Source: Scytolyngbya sp. HA4215-MV1
GTDB lineage: Bacteria > Cyanobacteriota > Cyanobacteriia > Leptolyngbyales > Leptolyngbyaceae
Length of the DNA stretch: 64,000 bases
Direction of reading: 5' to 3'
NCBI GenBank assembly: GCA_019359045.1
Contig: JAHHIA010000001.1
Location: forward strand, 186,001 to 250,000
Under the pieces are notes generated by a model. It did not search any database. It had not been told where the DNA came from and saw only the letters and a list, made by a program, of their open reading frames with translations. The position numbers were made by a program, and so were the translations under genes. Shown in pieces: positions 7,434-15,991 of this stretch. Numbering within the stretch: position 1 is the first letter of the stretch; each line of letters starts with the position of its first letter.

Positions 7434-7571
7434 ATGCTGCGCATAAACCTCTCTGGGCTGGATGTCCATCCCCTTGCGATTTGTGACTGGCTAGAAACGC
7501 AAGATGGCGAAAAGATTTTGAGCGATCGCGGGATCGACGATTTTTTGAGTGGTGCGGAGATTCGCAAATGA
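7434..7571 (+). CDS. Small unrecognised ORF (45 aa) coupled to the LysR gene
   Basis: The frame MLRINLSGLDVHPLAICDW..., 45 residues, ends in a TGA that overlaps the ATG of the LysR gene (ATGA, 7568-7571), the classic arrangement for translational coupling. The translation is free of low-complexity sequence and ends in a helix-like acidic segment (DRGIDDFLSGAEIRK). The frame stays open upstream to 7365 inside the palindrome, so a TTG start (7419 or 7431) is possible. I do not recognise the family. It could be a small sulfur-regulon protein or a leader peptide for the regulator. Confidence 0.5.
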   Translation: MLRINLSGLDVHPLAICDWLETQDGEKILSDRGIDDFLSGAEIRK

Positions 7572-8530
7572 CCCTAGAACAATTACGAATTTTTTTAGCC
7601 GTTGCAGAACATTTGCATTTCACCCGCGCCGCCGAAACTCTTTATATTACTCAACCTGCGGTGAGTGCAGCAATTCAGAGCTTAGAGGCAGAATATGGCA
7701 TTAAACTGTTTCACCGAGTGGGGCGACGGGTAGAAATTACAGAAGCTGGCAGACTCTTATACATTGAGGCTCAGAAAATTTTGGAACAAGTGATGATTAC
7801 TGAGCGCAATTTGAGGGAACTGAACAATTTGCAGCGCGGTGAATTACGCTTGGGTGCTAGTTTGACCATTGGTAATTACTGGCTGCCCGATAAGATCAGT
7901 CAATTTCAACAAGAATTTCCAGGCATTCGGGTCAATTGCACACTGGCAAATGCTGAAGAAATAGCCGAAGGAACCGCTTCCGGACGGTTTGACCTGGGGT
8001 TAATATCCGGCGAAGTAAAATCAACCTTGCAACACTCCCTCTTGCAAGAAGTAGTTGGGCGCGATCGCTTGCAAATTGTGGTGGGGCAGTCTCATCCCTG
8101 GTTCCAGCGAGCAGCCATCCAGGTTAGCGAGTTATTGGCGACTTCCTGGGTGCTGCGAGAGCCAGGTTCCGGTGCTCAACAGGTATTTGAGTATGCCTTA
8201 CGGAGTTGGGGGGTTGAGCTAGCGCAATTAACCGTCATGCTAGTACTCAGCAGCAGCGAAATGGTCAAAGCAGTGGTGGAACAAGGGAATGGTGCCGCAG
8301 CGATTCCAGAATTAATGGTGCATAAAGAACTGCGATTAAAGACACTGAAAGCGGTTCAAATCTTCACTCAAAATCCTGATTCATCCACCATTTTAGAAAT
8401 TACCCAGCCTATTTTGAAGCTGAAACATGCTCAACGGTTTCAAACTCAAACAATGGTTGCATTTGAAAAAATTTTGCAGCAGCAATGGTCGATCGCAGAA
8501 TCACTCTCAACCTATTTTGAAGTTGGGTAG
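7568..8530 (+). CDS. LysR family transcriptional regulator, CysL-like
   Basis: A 320-residue LysR regulator. The N-terminal helix-turn-helix (MTLEQLRIFLAVAEHLHFTRAAETLYITQPAVSAAIQSLE) is canonical, a linker helix follows, and residues about 90-300 form the two-lobed co-inducer domain beginning GELRLGASLTIGNYWLPDKI, the form seen in CysL-type regulators. CysL activates sulfite reductase genes in Bacillus, so the family and the neighbouring TauE and CysA-like genes agree on a sulfur role (inference). The small ORF before it overlaps its start by four bases. It ends 43 nt from the convergent prohibitin gene. Confidence 0.85.
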   Translation: MTLEQLRIFLAVAEHLHFTRAAETLYITQPAVSAAIQSLEAEYGIKLFHRVGRRVEITEAGRLLYIEAQKILEQVMITERNLRELNNLQRGELRLGASLTIGNYWLPDKISQFQQEFPGIRVNCTLANAEEIAEGTASGRFDLGLISGEVKSTLQHSLLQEVVGRDRLQIVVGQSHPWFQRAAIQVSELLATSWVLREPGSGAQQVFEYALRSWGVELAQLTVMLVLSSSEMVKAVVEQGNGAAAIPELMVHKELRLKTLKAVQIFTQNPDSSTILEITQPILKLKHAQRFQTQTMVAFEKILQQQWSIAESLSTYFEVG

Positions 8531-8573
8531 CCGATGGGATGTTGAAAGGTTGGGGGATGTGGCTAAATCTCAC

Positions 8574-9464
8574 TTACTCTCTGGCGCTTTCGTGACCACC
8601 TGTTTGTATGCGTTGATTGGTTTCTACCAGTTGCCGCAAATCCAGCAACTTTGTCCCTGTACTACCAACAATTAAAGGTAAATTGCCATTCCACTTTTCA
8701 ATGACCTGTCGTTGCAACAGTTCTGGAGTCAAATTTTCTCGCAGTAAGCGTTGCGCTTCGGCTTCGCCTTTGGCAAGATTCACCCTTGCTTCTGCTTCTT
8801 TAATCGCTTTGAGCGCAACAAATTCAGCCCGTTTTGCTTCTTGTTCAGCTACCTGTTTTGCTTCTACTGCATCACTAAAGCGGTTCGAGAAATGCACATG
8901 CACCAGGGAGATATCATCCACTGCTATGTGATAAGGTCTGAGGCGCTCAATCAGTGCCTGATCCACTCCAGTTTTGACCTGTCCTCGTTTAGTAATAATT
9001 TCCTCGGCAGTATACCTTGCCATCACTGCCTTTAAAACTTCTTCAACTGCTGGATTAATGATGTGCTGAATAATTGCAGTCTGTTCACCAATCTGCTGAA
9101 AAATCAGATAGGTTTCTTCAGGTACAATATGCCAGTTCAACGCAACATCGGTATAGACATCTTGCAGATCTTTGGATGATGCCTCTGCAGTAATTTCTTG
9201 GCTTTGTACTCGCACACTGAGGTTTTTAACCGTGTGAACGATCGGAATAATTGGATGAATTCCTTCGCCCAAAACTGTATTTTGTACCTCGCCAAATTTA
9301 AGCAATACACCTCGTTCGCCTGCATTCACAATGACAAAAAAACTGGCAACCATCGCCAACCCAAATAAAAATAAGAAAACTTTCCCCGTTGCGTATAAAT
9401 CTTTGTTAGCTCTGCGGCTAGTGCGAGTTGGTTTCAAATCTGACAGTTTTGGCAGTGTTTCCAT
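8574..9464 (-). CDS. phb: Prohibitin family (SPFH/Band 7) membrane protein
   Basis: This 296-residue protein has one N-terminal membrane anchor (about residues 28-48, VFLFLFGLAMVASFFVIV), then the Band 7/SPFH domain (NAGERGVLLKFGEV onward), and a long coiled coil rich in Ala/Glu/Lys (VEAKQVAEQEAKRAEFVALKAIKEAEAR). This matches cyanobacterial prohibitin, which assembles ring-like complexes at the plasma or thylakoid membrane. It is monocistronic and convergent with the LysR gene. Tandem 34-nt repeats lie 70-150 nt upstream of its start. Confidence 0.9.
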   Translation of the reverse strand: METLPKLSDLKPTRTSRRANKDLYATGKVFLFLFGLAMVASFFVIVNAGERGVLLKFGEVQNTVLGEGIHPIIPIVHTVKNLSVRVQSQEITAEASSKDLQDVYTDVALNWHIVPEETYLIFQQIGEQTAIIQHIINPAVEEVLKAVMARYTAEEIITKRGQVKTGVDQALIERLRPYHIAVDDISLVHVHFSNRFSDAVEAKQVAEQEAKRAEFVALKAIKEAEARVNLAKGEAEAQRLLRENLTPELLQRQVIEKWNGNLPLIVGSTGTKLLDLRQLVETNQRIQTGGHESARE

Positions 9465-9536
9465 TGTGTGCGTGGGGAGGGGTAGGGCAGCAATTTTCAG
9501 AGCCGGAAAGCACGATCTCGTAGGTATCAGCCAGCT

Positions 9537-9613
9537 ATTGCAGTGTGAAGTGATGAAAGCTTAACTCGATCAGCCCGCAATTGCAGTGCGAAGTGATGAA
9601 AATCTAACTCGAT
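9537..9613. repeat. Two tandem 34-nt direct repeats upstream of the prohibitin gene
   Basis: Copies at 9537-9570 and 9580-9613 (ATTGCAGTGTGAAGTGATGA... versus ATTGCAGTGCGAAGTGATGA...) recur with a 43-nt period and differ at a few positions. They lie between divergent genes (prohibitin and APC permease) and could be repeated regulator sites. Nothing else in the 9465-9826 gap is gene-like. Confidence 0.75.
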
Positions 9614-9826
9614 TTATAGCTTATCGACTGACAAAGCGACTGAAAATCAAGACAAATCTTCTTCCATAAATTGGATTTATCGTTTCAACAAAAAACACTA
9701 TTTGCTTCTATTGGTGGGGATCAATACATTGACTGTATTGTTTGCGAAGGATTCTGCTCACGTACTCAAGGCTCTGCAATTGAGGGTGACGTCCTCCCTA
9801 TCATTGCTGTTCAATCAGGATCATTC

Positions 9827-11329
9827 ATGACCAGTGAGACTCAACCCATTCAAAGAACGCGCAGTATGCATGGGTTAAAGCCCGATTGTCTTTCCTTTGG
9901 AGGAGTGCTTGCCCAATCCTTTGCGGTCATTGCTCCCACCACAATTCCCGCTGCCAATCTGGGCTTAATTGTGGCGTTGTCAGGCAGTGGCACCTGGCTT
10001 AGTTTTGTGATTGGTTTGGTGGGACTCGTGCTGGTCAGTATCAATATCAACCAGTTTGCTAGTCGATCGGCCTCTCCCGGTTCACTCTATTCCTACATTG
10101 TCAAAGGACTGGGTCCGACTGCTGGGGTAGTGTGTGGCTGGAGTATGGTATTGGCGTATCTGTTTACAGGCATGTCGGTGCTCTGCGGCTTTGCCAACTT
10201 TAGCAGTATCTTGATTGGTCAGCTTGGAATTCATCCTTCTAGTATGACGCTGCTAGCGATCGGGGCAAGTACTGCCTGGTATACCGCTTACAAAGATATT
10301 CAACTGTCAGCGATCGCCATGCTCTGGTTAGAAGGCATTTCCATTGCGCTCATTGCCCTGTTGGGAGGCATCATTTGGGCACACAAAGGCTTTGCTTTGG
10401 ATGAGGCTCAACTCACACTGGTGGGAGTGGCACCAGGACAGGTGGCAATGGGTTTAGTTTTGGTGATGTTTAGCTTTTCTGGCTTTGAAAGTGCCACTAC
10501 TTTAGGAGACGAAGCCCGTCATCCCCTAAAAACGATTCCCAAAGCGGTGATGGGGAGTGTTGTGCTGGCAGGCTTATTTTTTATTGCGATGACCTACATT
10601 GAAGTACTCGGCTTCAGTGGGACAGGCGTAGAGATTACGCAAACGGAGGAACCTTTGGGGTTCCTGGCAAAGCAGGCGGGAGTTGGCTGGCTAGGAGATG
10701 TGATTGCGTTGGGGGCGTTGTTTAGTTTTTTCGCCTGTGTTTTGGGCAGCATCAACCCAGCCGCCCGTGTTTTTTTTACAATGGCACGACATGGATTGTT
10801 TCCCTCTTCTTTGGGGGAAACGCATTCAGCCAATCGAACTCCTCACATTGCCGTGACGGTTTGTGCCCTGATTTTATTTCTAGTGCCTGCGGGAATGGCA
10901 CTCTGCCAGATCAAACTTTTTGAAAGTATGGGTTATCTCGGTGCGATCGCCAGTTATGGATTTCTCACCATTTACCTGTTAATTTCTATTGCCGCTCCTA
11001 TTTACTTGCGTAGAATTTGCCAGTTTCAATGGCGAGATGCAGTCATTGCTGGTCTCTCGATCGGTTGCATGATGATTCCAGTGCTGGGGAGTGTGGGCAT
11101 TCGTGGCAGTCGCTGGTTTCCCGTGCCTCAAGCCCCCTATGATGCTTTTCCCTACCTGTTTTTAATATATTTGGTGATCACTTGCGGTTGGTTTGTGTGG
11201 CAGCGGCTGCGATCGCCCCAGGTTGTGCGATCGATGGAACGGGGAATTGAAGCAATTCATGCTCAGTTTGAACCGACCCCTCAGCCTTCGTTATGCGAGA
11301 TTCCTTCCCTGACTGACGAATTGGGTTAA
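9827..11329 (+). CDS. APC superfamily amino acid permease
   Basis: A 500-residue transporter with about 12 membrane segments. The first helix region (SFGGVLAQSFAVIAPTTIPAANLG) carries the broken-helix character of APC-fold symporters, and the middle holds the conserved motif GFESATTLGDEARHPLKTIPKAV, typical of the family. The substrate is probably an amino acid or polyamine. I chose the ATG at 9827 (after AGGATC, giving MTSETQPIQRTRSMHGLKP) because the open frame back to 9671 is cysteine-rich and not protein-like. The CadD-like transporter gene follows after 18 nt, so the two may be co-transcribed. Confidence 0.85.
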   Translation: MTSETQPIQRTRSMHGLKPDCLSFGGVLAQSFAVIAPTTIPAANLGLIVALSGSGTWLSFVIGLVGLVLVSININQFASRSASPGSLYSYIVKGLGPTAGVVCGWSMVLAYLFTGMSVLCGFANFSSILIGQLGIHPSSMTLLAIGASTAWYTAYKDIQLSAIAMLWLEGISIALIALLGGIIWAHKGFALDEAQLTLVGVAPGQVAMGLVLVMFSFSGFESATTLGDEARHPLKTIPKAVMGSVVLAGLFFIAMTYIEVLGFSGTGVEITQTEEPLGFLAKQAGVGWLGDVIALGALFSFFACVLGSINPAARVFFTMARHGLFPSSLGETHSANRTPHIAVTVCALILFLVPAGMALCQIKLFESMGYLGAIASYGFLTIYLLISIAAPIYLRRICQFQWRDAVIAGLSIGCMMIPVLGSVGIRGSRWFPVPQAPYDAFPYLFLIYLVITCGWFVWQRLRSPQVVRSMERGIEAIHAQFEPTPQPSLCEIPSLTDELG

Positions 11330-11347
11330 ATAAAAGAAATAACCGCC

Positions 11348-12055
11348 ATGAACCATTTGACCACAGCTTTCTCAACCGGCATTACGGCTTTTATTGCCAC
11401 CAATCTCGATGACATCGTGATCCTCTTACTCTTTTTCTCCCAGATCAATGGGTTGCTTCGGCGGCGACACATTGTTGCAGGGCAATATTTGGGCTTTGCA
11501 GCGCTGGTGCTTGCCTGTTTACCAGGCTTCTTCGGCAGTTTGCTATTGCCTCGTCCCTGGATTGGGTTATTGGGACTGGTGCCGATCGCGATCGGGCTCA
11601 ACCGCCTACTCAATCAAACCGAAGATATGCCAGTAGAAGCTCAAGCCGTTGATCAGACTGAGCGTCCCTGGTACGCAGGGTTTCTCTCTCCTCAGGCTTA
11701 TGGGGTTGCAGCCGTAACCTTTGCCAATGGTGGCGATAATATTGGCATTTACGTCCCATTGTTCGCCCACAGTGCCTGGGAAGAACTCCTGGTGATTTTG
11801 AGCGTGTTCTTTTCGTTGGTGGGCGTGTGGTGCTACACCGCATTCCAACTGACTCGCCTCCCTGTGATGGCTGAGATTTTAGCCCACTATGGCAACCAAC
11901 TGGTACCCTTTGTGCTGGTCGGGTTAGGCGGATTGATTTTGATCGACAGCCACACGTTAGAAAATCGCAGTCTGGCGACCCTAGCCCTGGTTGTGGGCGG
12001 GTTGGTGCTACTCATGTTGTTTAGAAACGCAGAACGAACAGTCAGCCGATCGTAG
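11348..12055 (+). CDS. CadD-like cadmium resistance transporter family protein
   Basis: A 235-residue membrane protein with about six hydrophobic segments. Two family signatures are clear: FIATNLDDIVILLLFFSQ near the N-terminus and FANGGDNIGIYVPLF in the middle, both containing acidic residues in membrane segments as in CadD-family transporters. Characterised staphylococcal CadD gives low-level cadmium resistance; the substrate here is unknown. It starts 18 nt after the APC permease gene and is followed by a repeat-rich gap. Confidence 0.8.
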   Translation: MNHLTTAFSTGITAFIATNLDDIVILLLFFSQINGLLRRRHIVAGQYLGFAALVLACLPGFFGSLLLPRPWIGLLGLVPIAIGLNRLLNQTEDMPVEAQAVDQTERPWYAGFLSPQAYGVAAVTFANGGDNIGIYVPLFAHSAWEELLVILSVFFSLVGVWCYTAFQLTRLPVMAEILAHYGNQLVPFVLVGLGGLILIDSHTLENRSLATLALVVGGLVLLMLFRNAERTVSRS

Positions 12056-12062
12056 AAAAGGA

Positions 12063-12259
12063 GGTGTTGCTGAATAGCAGTAAGTAGCTGGGCTAAATTA
12101 AATTGAAGATGTTTTTGGGGGTGGAGGGGGTGCCCCCCCTGCCTGGAGGCCGCAGCCCCCAAACCCTTTCTTACAATTAATTAGAGCTACCTACTATGAA
12201 TTGGAACGAAGTTTCAATTTGTACAACTCTAAATTCATACCTTGATTCAACAACGCCGA
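12063..12259. repeat. MITE-like repeat, copy B, with a GC-rich insert
   Basis: The left end GGTGTTGCTGAATAGCAG and right part GAATTGGAACGAAGTTTC...CAACAACGCC match the ends of copies A and D. Between them, 12110-12175 is a GC-rich segment (CCTGGAGGCCGCAGCCCCC) with its own palindromic character, and flanking AGTAAGTAGCTG and AGCTACCTACT are inverted. This looks like an older element into which another repeat has inserted. The remainder of the 12056-12346 gap holds nothing gene-like. Confidence 0.65.
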
Positions 12260-12346
12260 AGAGGAAGGGTTGGGCAATGGATAAGGCGTTGAGTTATACA
12301 GCTTCTTAAAATTGACTTACACAAAATTTGATTCACACCACAGGAG

Positions 12347-12964
12347 ATGATGATGAAACCTTTCAAGATTATATGGGTGGTAGGTTTATTGTTATTCAAC
12401 TTATTGATTGCCTGTCCTGCTTGGGCAGATGCAGGCAAGTTTATGCAAACGCCTGAGTATACTGAAGTGACTCAGGCGATCGCCGATTTGACTAATCCTG
12501 AAAAAACATCTGATATGACGCCCGCAGCTATTCAACAAAAGCTGGCGGATCTCCGCTTTCAGAAATATATTTTGGAAACGGCTGAAGGGCGATCGAATTG
12601 TCGAAACGAAACTGGAAAAACTCTGGCAATTTACGCTCGCTCCAAAAAAAGCACCGATGCCCCAATCCTCTACTTCTTAGGGACAGGTCAAGCCATTGAT
12701 GAGGATTTTGAATGTACCGGAGTCTATCTACCCAGTGGCAGCAAGGTGATTTTGGCAACCATTGAACAAGAACTGGCGAATGCCACTGCGATCAAGTTTG
12801 TCCCTGGTACTCAATTAATTGCAACTGCTAATTCAGATACAGGCGTCATTGAATTCAACGCGCCCGCAGCCCAATCCTTCAAAGCAGGGGAGATCGACTG
12901 GTCGATTCCCACCCTCACCTCGGAAGAAATTGCAACCCAAACTCTAAATGCTCCAGTCGATTGA
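12347..12964 (+). CDS. Secreted protein of unknown function
   Basis: A 205-residue protein with a clear signal peptide (MMMKPFKIIWVVGLLLFNLLIACPAWA, cleavage after AWA). The mature part has an alpha-helical start (TPEYTEVTQAIADL), two Cys residues about 43 apart (RSNCRNETGK and DFECTGVYL) that could form a disulfide, and beta-rich segments. I do not recognise the family. AGGAG lies before three consecutive ATGs (12347, 12350, 12353); the third has the best spacing. The gene stands alone ahead of the DUF202 gene. Confidence 0.75.
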   Translation: MMMKPFKIIWVVGLLLFNLLIACPAWADAGKFMQTPEYTEVTQAIADLTNPEKTSDMTPAAIQQKLADLRFQKYILETAEGRSNCRNETGKTLAIYARSKKSTDAPILYFLGTGQAIDEDFECTGVYLPSGSKVILATIEQELANATAIKFVPGTQLIATANSDTGVIEFNAPAAQSFKAGEIDWSIPTLTSEEIATQTLNAPVD

Positions 12965-13061
12965 GGGAGTAATGGGTCTGTCAGTGAACTGATGAATAGT
13001 GGGTAGAGGATTGAATAACATCGATCGTCTACCCATGGAGTGTAAGGAGTGAATTAAATCC

Positions 13062-13490
13062 ATGATGTCATTGTTCAAAACGCGAGAAGTCACAGTGGAG
13101 GCTGAAGCAAGATCCAAACGAAATCCTAATCGAATTCGGGATCATCTGGCCAATGAGCGAACTTATCTTTCCTGGATGCGAAGTGCGATCGCGTTGATGG
13201 GGTTTGGTGTGCTGATTGTCAGAATGCGGATTCTGCGTCCCCCCTTAGCCCCTCAAGCGCCTGGTAACGGCTGGAAATTGGGACTGGCATTTGCGATCGT
13301 CGGATTGCTCGCGGTCTTGCTTTCCACCCAGCATTATTTCGCGGTGCGAGATGACATCGAAGAAGATACCTATGAACCCCCCGATCGTTGGGTAGTGCTC
13401 TCCAGCCTGGCAGTGTTGATGCTGGGTGCAGGAGTGATTTACTACGTTTTCACGATTCCCCTGGAATTGAATGCTGTGCTGATTGAGTAA
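13062..13490 (+). CDS. DUF202 (YidH-like) membrane protein
   Basis: A 142-residue protein of the DUF202 family: the motif DHLANERTYLSWMRSAIALMGFGV at residues 27-50 is diagnostic, and three membrane helices follow (about 38-55, 74-92 and 112-132). The function of the family is unknown. A GTAAGGAG sequence lies upstream of the ATG. It is separated by about 100 nt from the secreted protein and converges on the hpnI gene. Confidence 0.85.
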   Translation: MMSLFKTREVTVEAEARSKRNPNRIRDHLANERTYLSWMRSAIALMGFGVLIVRMRILRPPLAPQAPGNGWKLGLAFAIVGLLAVLLSTQHYFAVRDDIEEDTYEPPDRWVVLSSLAVLMLGAGVIYYVFTIPLELNAVLIE

Positions 13491-13556
13491 AGTCCTTAGC
13501 AGGATTGCAATGCGACCCATGAAAGAAATTCATGCCCGAATGACAGCAGGTCATGC

Positions 13557-14774
13557 TCATCCTATAACTTCTCCCCAAGGTTTTGCCAGTTCTCGCTCAA
13601 TTAAACAGCCTCCTTTCGCCAAGATGAATTGTTGATCACGCCACTGGACCGTATTTCCGAAGAAACTGTAGCACCATAGGGTAAAGCTCACGAAATCTCG
13701 CAACGGCAGAAGCCACAGAAACCTTTTTGCAACTGGATCTCTAAGATATTTCACACCAATTAGCCATCCCATGAGCAACCGCATAAACCAGGTAATCGAC
13801 AACATCAACCAGCCCAAGGAGGAGTCAGTTGAAGCCAGTAAAAACAACAAGCTGCTGGTAATGCCATAGGTAAGAATTAAGCCCATATAACCGATAGGAC
13901 GAGCAAATCGGCTTCCTCGTGCCCAACGGGTTTGATGGTTGACAAAGTCAGTTAAGCTTTCGGTTGCCATGATATGGTCAACGATGCAATCAGACAATAT
14001 CACCTGGTATCCCGCTTGAGCCGCTAGATTCCCTAATTGATAGTCATCTTCCAGATAATTGGCAACGGCTAAAAATCCTCCAATTTCATCCAAAACCGAT
14101 CGCCGAATGGCGATCGTTGCACCCAGGGCAAAGGTCATCCCCTCCAGCTTTTTAGCAACTAGCACACTGGGCAAAAAATCAGTTGTGATGCTGATTGCTT
14201 CAAATGCAGCCAACCTTCCTTTTGTCAGTGAACGGTACATACAGGTCACAACTCCGACAGCAGAGTTATGGAATGGTTGCACAACCTGGTTTAAATAGTT
14301 TGTTTTTACCCGAATGTCACTGTCTGCTAGCAACACAATTTCATGTTTCGCCTCATTGATAGCGTTTGCCAAATTGCAGACCTTTCGATTAATGCCAATG
14401 GTGCGATCGCTTACAACCAGATGGATATCGACATTGGGGAAGTCTCGCATCAATTGTTTTACGATCTCAATGCTGGGATCATTGATTGCCTGGATACCGA
14501 AGATAATTTGATAGGTCGGATAGTCCTGTTGGCAAAATGATGCCAAATTTGTGTAAGCGTGCCAATCGAGTCCACAAACTGGTTTGAGGATGCTGATCGG
14601 CGGATAAAAGTCTGACGTGATTTTGGCTGACTGAGAAAAGAAATCCATCGCAGCGTAGATTGCCAAACTATAGTAGACAATTGCCGATAGACAAAAGAGA
14701 AAAAGAATCCCTGTCAGATAGTGTCCAGTTCCAAGCCAGGTGATTAAGGTTGTGAGGAGCGAATACAAATTCAT
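13557..14774 (-). CDS. hpnI: Hopanoid glycosyltransferase HpnI (GT2/GT21-like)
   Basis: A 405-residue membrane glycosyltransferase. It has an N-terminal helix, then a GT-A domain with PPISILKPVCGLD, the DSD metal motif in VLLADSDIRV, the EDD motif in ANYLEDDYQLG and the Q-x2-RW motif in HQTRWARGSR, then several C-terminal membrane helices. The sequence resembles ceramide glucosyltransferase-like HpnI, which adds N-acetylglucosamine to bacteriohopanetetrol at the membrane. HpnK, encoded just upstream on the same strand, would deacetylate the product. I chose the ATG at 14774, preceded by AAGAG; an upstream ATG at 14840 gives a Cys-rich, unlikely N-terminus. The hopane-forming genes are not in the window. 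Confidence 0.85.
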   Translation of the reverse strand: MNLYSLLTTLITWLGTGHYLTGILFLFCLSAIVYYSLAIYAAMDFFSQSAKITSDFYPPISILKPVCGLDWHAYTNLASFCQQDYPTYQIIFGIQAINDPSIEIVKQLMRDFPNVDIHLVVSDRTIGINRKVCNLANAINEAKHEIVLLADSDIRVKTNYLNQVVQPFHNSAVGVVTCMYRSLTKGRLAAFEAISITTDFLPSVLVAKKLEGMTFALGATIAIRRSVLDEIGGFLAVANYLEDDYQLGNLAAQAGYQVILSDCIVDHIMATESLTDFVNHQTRWARGSRFARPIGYMGLILTYGITSSLLFLLASTDSSLGWLMLSITWFMRLLMGWLIGVKYLRDPVAKRFLWLLPLRDFVSFTLWCYSFFGNTVQWRDQQFILAKGGCLIERELAKPWGEVIG

Positions 14775-14856
14775 GATGATGAGCTCTTGGCAAAGTTCAA
14801 AAGATTCAGTCAATCCGCATCCACACTGAATCAGTAGCAAGTCTCAATGATTTGTA

Positions 14857-14900
14857 GGATGGGTTTCGTCTTCGTTGATTTCTGCCCACACAAACCATCC
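14857..14900. repeat. Imperfect inverted repeat (GGATGGGTTT/AAACCATCC)
   Basis: Arms at 14857-14866 and 14892-14900 pair with one bulged G and enclose about 25 nt. It is the kind of GTAGGATGGGTTT hairpin dispersed in cyanobacterial genomes. It lies between hpnK and hpnI. Confidence 0.55.
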
Positions 14901-14967
14901 AACGTCACACTGTCCAAAATGAGCAATGGACAAGCTAGAAGCATCAACGAAATCGATCTCTTTGATT

Positions 14968-15018
14968 GGTGTTGCTGAATCGCAGACTGAATGGGCACGA
15001 AAGTTCAATTCAGCCAAC
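14968..15018. repeat. MITE-like repeat, copy C (truncated)
   Basis: GGTGTTGCTGAATCGCAG...GGGCACGAAAGTTCAATTCAGCCAAC follows the left half of copies B and D; the right terminus is missing or diverged. It lies between hpnK and hpnI. Confidence 0.5.
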
Positions 15019-15046
15019 TCTAGAGGTCTCCAAAGATACAGCCTGA

Positions 15047-15991
15047 TCAGGGCTGTGCTGGAAGCGATGCATCGATAGCGATTCGCTGTTCAGAGTAATT
15101 CGTAAGGGTGAAGCCCTGCTGTTTTAGCAACTCACGTACGCGATCGCTGAGCAATGCCTCCAATTCGGCTGGCCCCAATCCTAGAGGAGCATTGGAGGGC
15201 TCTTCGGCAATCGCAATTGCCGGATGAGAATAAATTTCCACCCGTTCTGCCTGGATTTTTGGAATCAACTTCAGCAGATAATCTTCAGTCATGCGTCCAC
15301 TTTGCAGTAAGCCATAGACGCGATCGACCGATTGAATTCCATTTGCCTTTAAAAGCCTTTTACCATAGCGGCACAAGCCTGTAAAAACACAAAACCAGAC
15401 AAGCTTAGTCCATAAGTCAGAGCGATCAACTTCTAGCGTGATGTTTAGCTCTTCCCATGGCAACCGAATAAATCGAATCTGAAATGTGGGTGCCAATTTT
15501 ACCAAGTGGCGCAACACCACTGGATGCAGGTGCAGGTGCAGATGTCCATCCACATGAGACAGCGGTAATCCAGTCTGATAAAACTTTTCCAGTTGAGCAC
15601 GAATTTCCAGGGGAATTTCTTGTTGTGCTGCCCGACTAAACTGGTAACGCCAGCCAGTCAGATTAGGCTGATTAGAAAAATTTCCACAGTCATCGACCAA
15701 ATGAGGAATCTGGCTGGCTGGCAAGACCGAGCGTCCACAGGTAAGAACCAAGTGTAGTCCAACCGCTAGATTGGGACGTTTTTTTGCCAATTCAACGGCT
15801 TCCTCAAAGGCATCGCCCGTCACCATCAAACTGGTACTGGTCAGAATACCGCGATCGTGAGCGTCGATAATCGCTCGGTTGACCCCTGAGGAGAAGCCAA
15901 AATCATCCCCATTCACCACCATCCACCGAGATGAGGAGAAAGGCTTGGTAGAGACTGGTGACCCTGTAGGTTGAGTCTGTAAGTTAGCCAT
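15047..15991 (-). CDS. hpnK: Hopanoid deacetylase HpnK (YdjC/ChbG family)
   Basis: A 314-residue YdjC-family protein. The metal-binding NGDDFG motif is near residue 28, the second metal ligand cluster is HVDGHLHLHLHP, and a C-terminal YSHPA motif completes the deacetylase site. In hopanoid biosynthesis HpnK removes the acetyl group from N-acetylglucosaminyl bacteriohopanetetrol, the step after HpnI. Its ATG overlaps the end of the peptidoglycan-binding gene by eight bases, suggesting translational coupling. A repeat-bearing gap of about 270 nt separates it from hpnI, so both are probably on one transcript, though that is not certain. Confidence 0.88.
   Translation of the reverse strand: MANLQTQPTGSPVSTKPFSSSRWMVVNGDDFGFSSGVNRAIIDAHDRGILTSTSLMVTGDAFEEAVELAKKRPNLAVGLHLVLTCGRSVLPASQIPHLVDDCGNFSNQPNLTGWRYQFSRAAQQEIPLEIRAQLEKFYQTGLPLSHVDGHLHLHLHPVVLRHLVKLAPTFQIRFIRLPWEELNITLEVDRSDLWTKLVWFCVFTGLCRYGKRLLKANGIQSVDRVYGLLQSGRMTEDYLLKLIPKIQAERVEIYSHPAIAIAEEPSNAPLGLGPAELEALLSDRVRELLKQQGFTLTNYSEQRIAIDASLPAQP

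Noticed and set aside
9671-9826. N-terminal extension of the APC permease
   Set aside because: The translation is Cys- and Ser-rich with no membrane character, and a better start with AGGA spacing exists at 9827.
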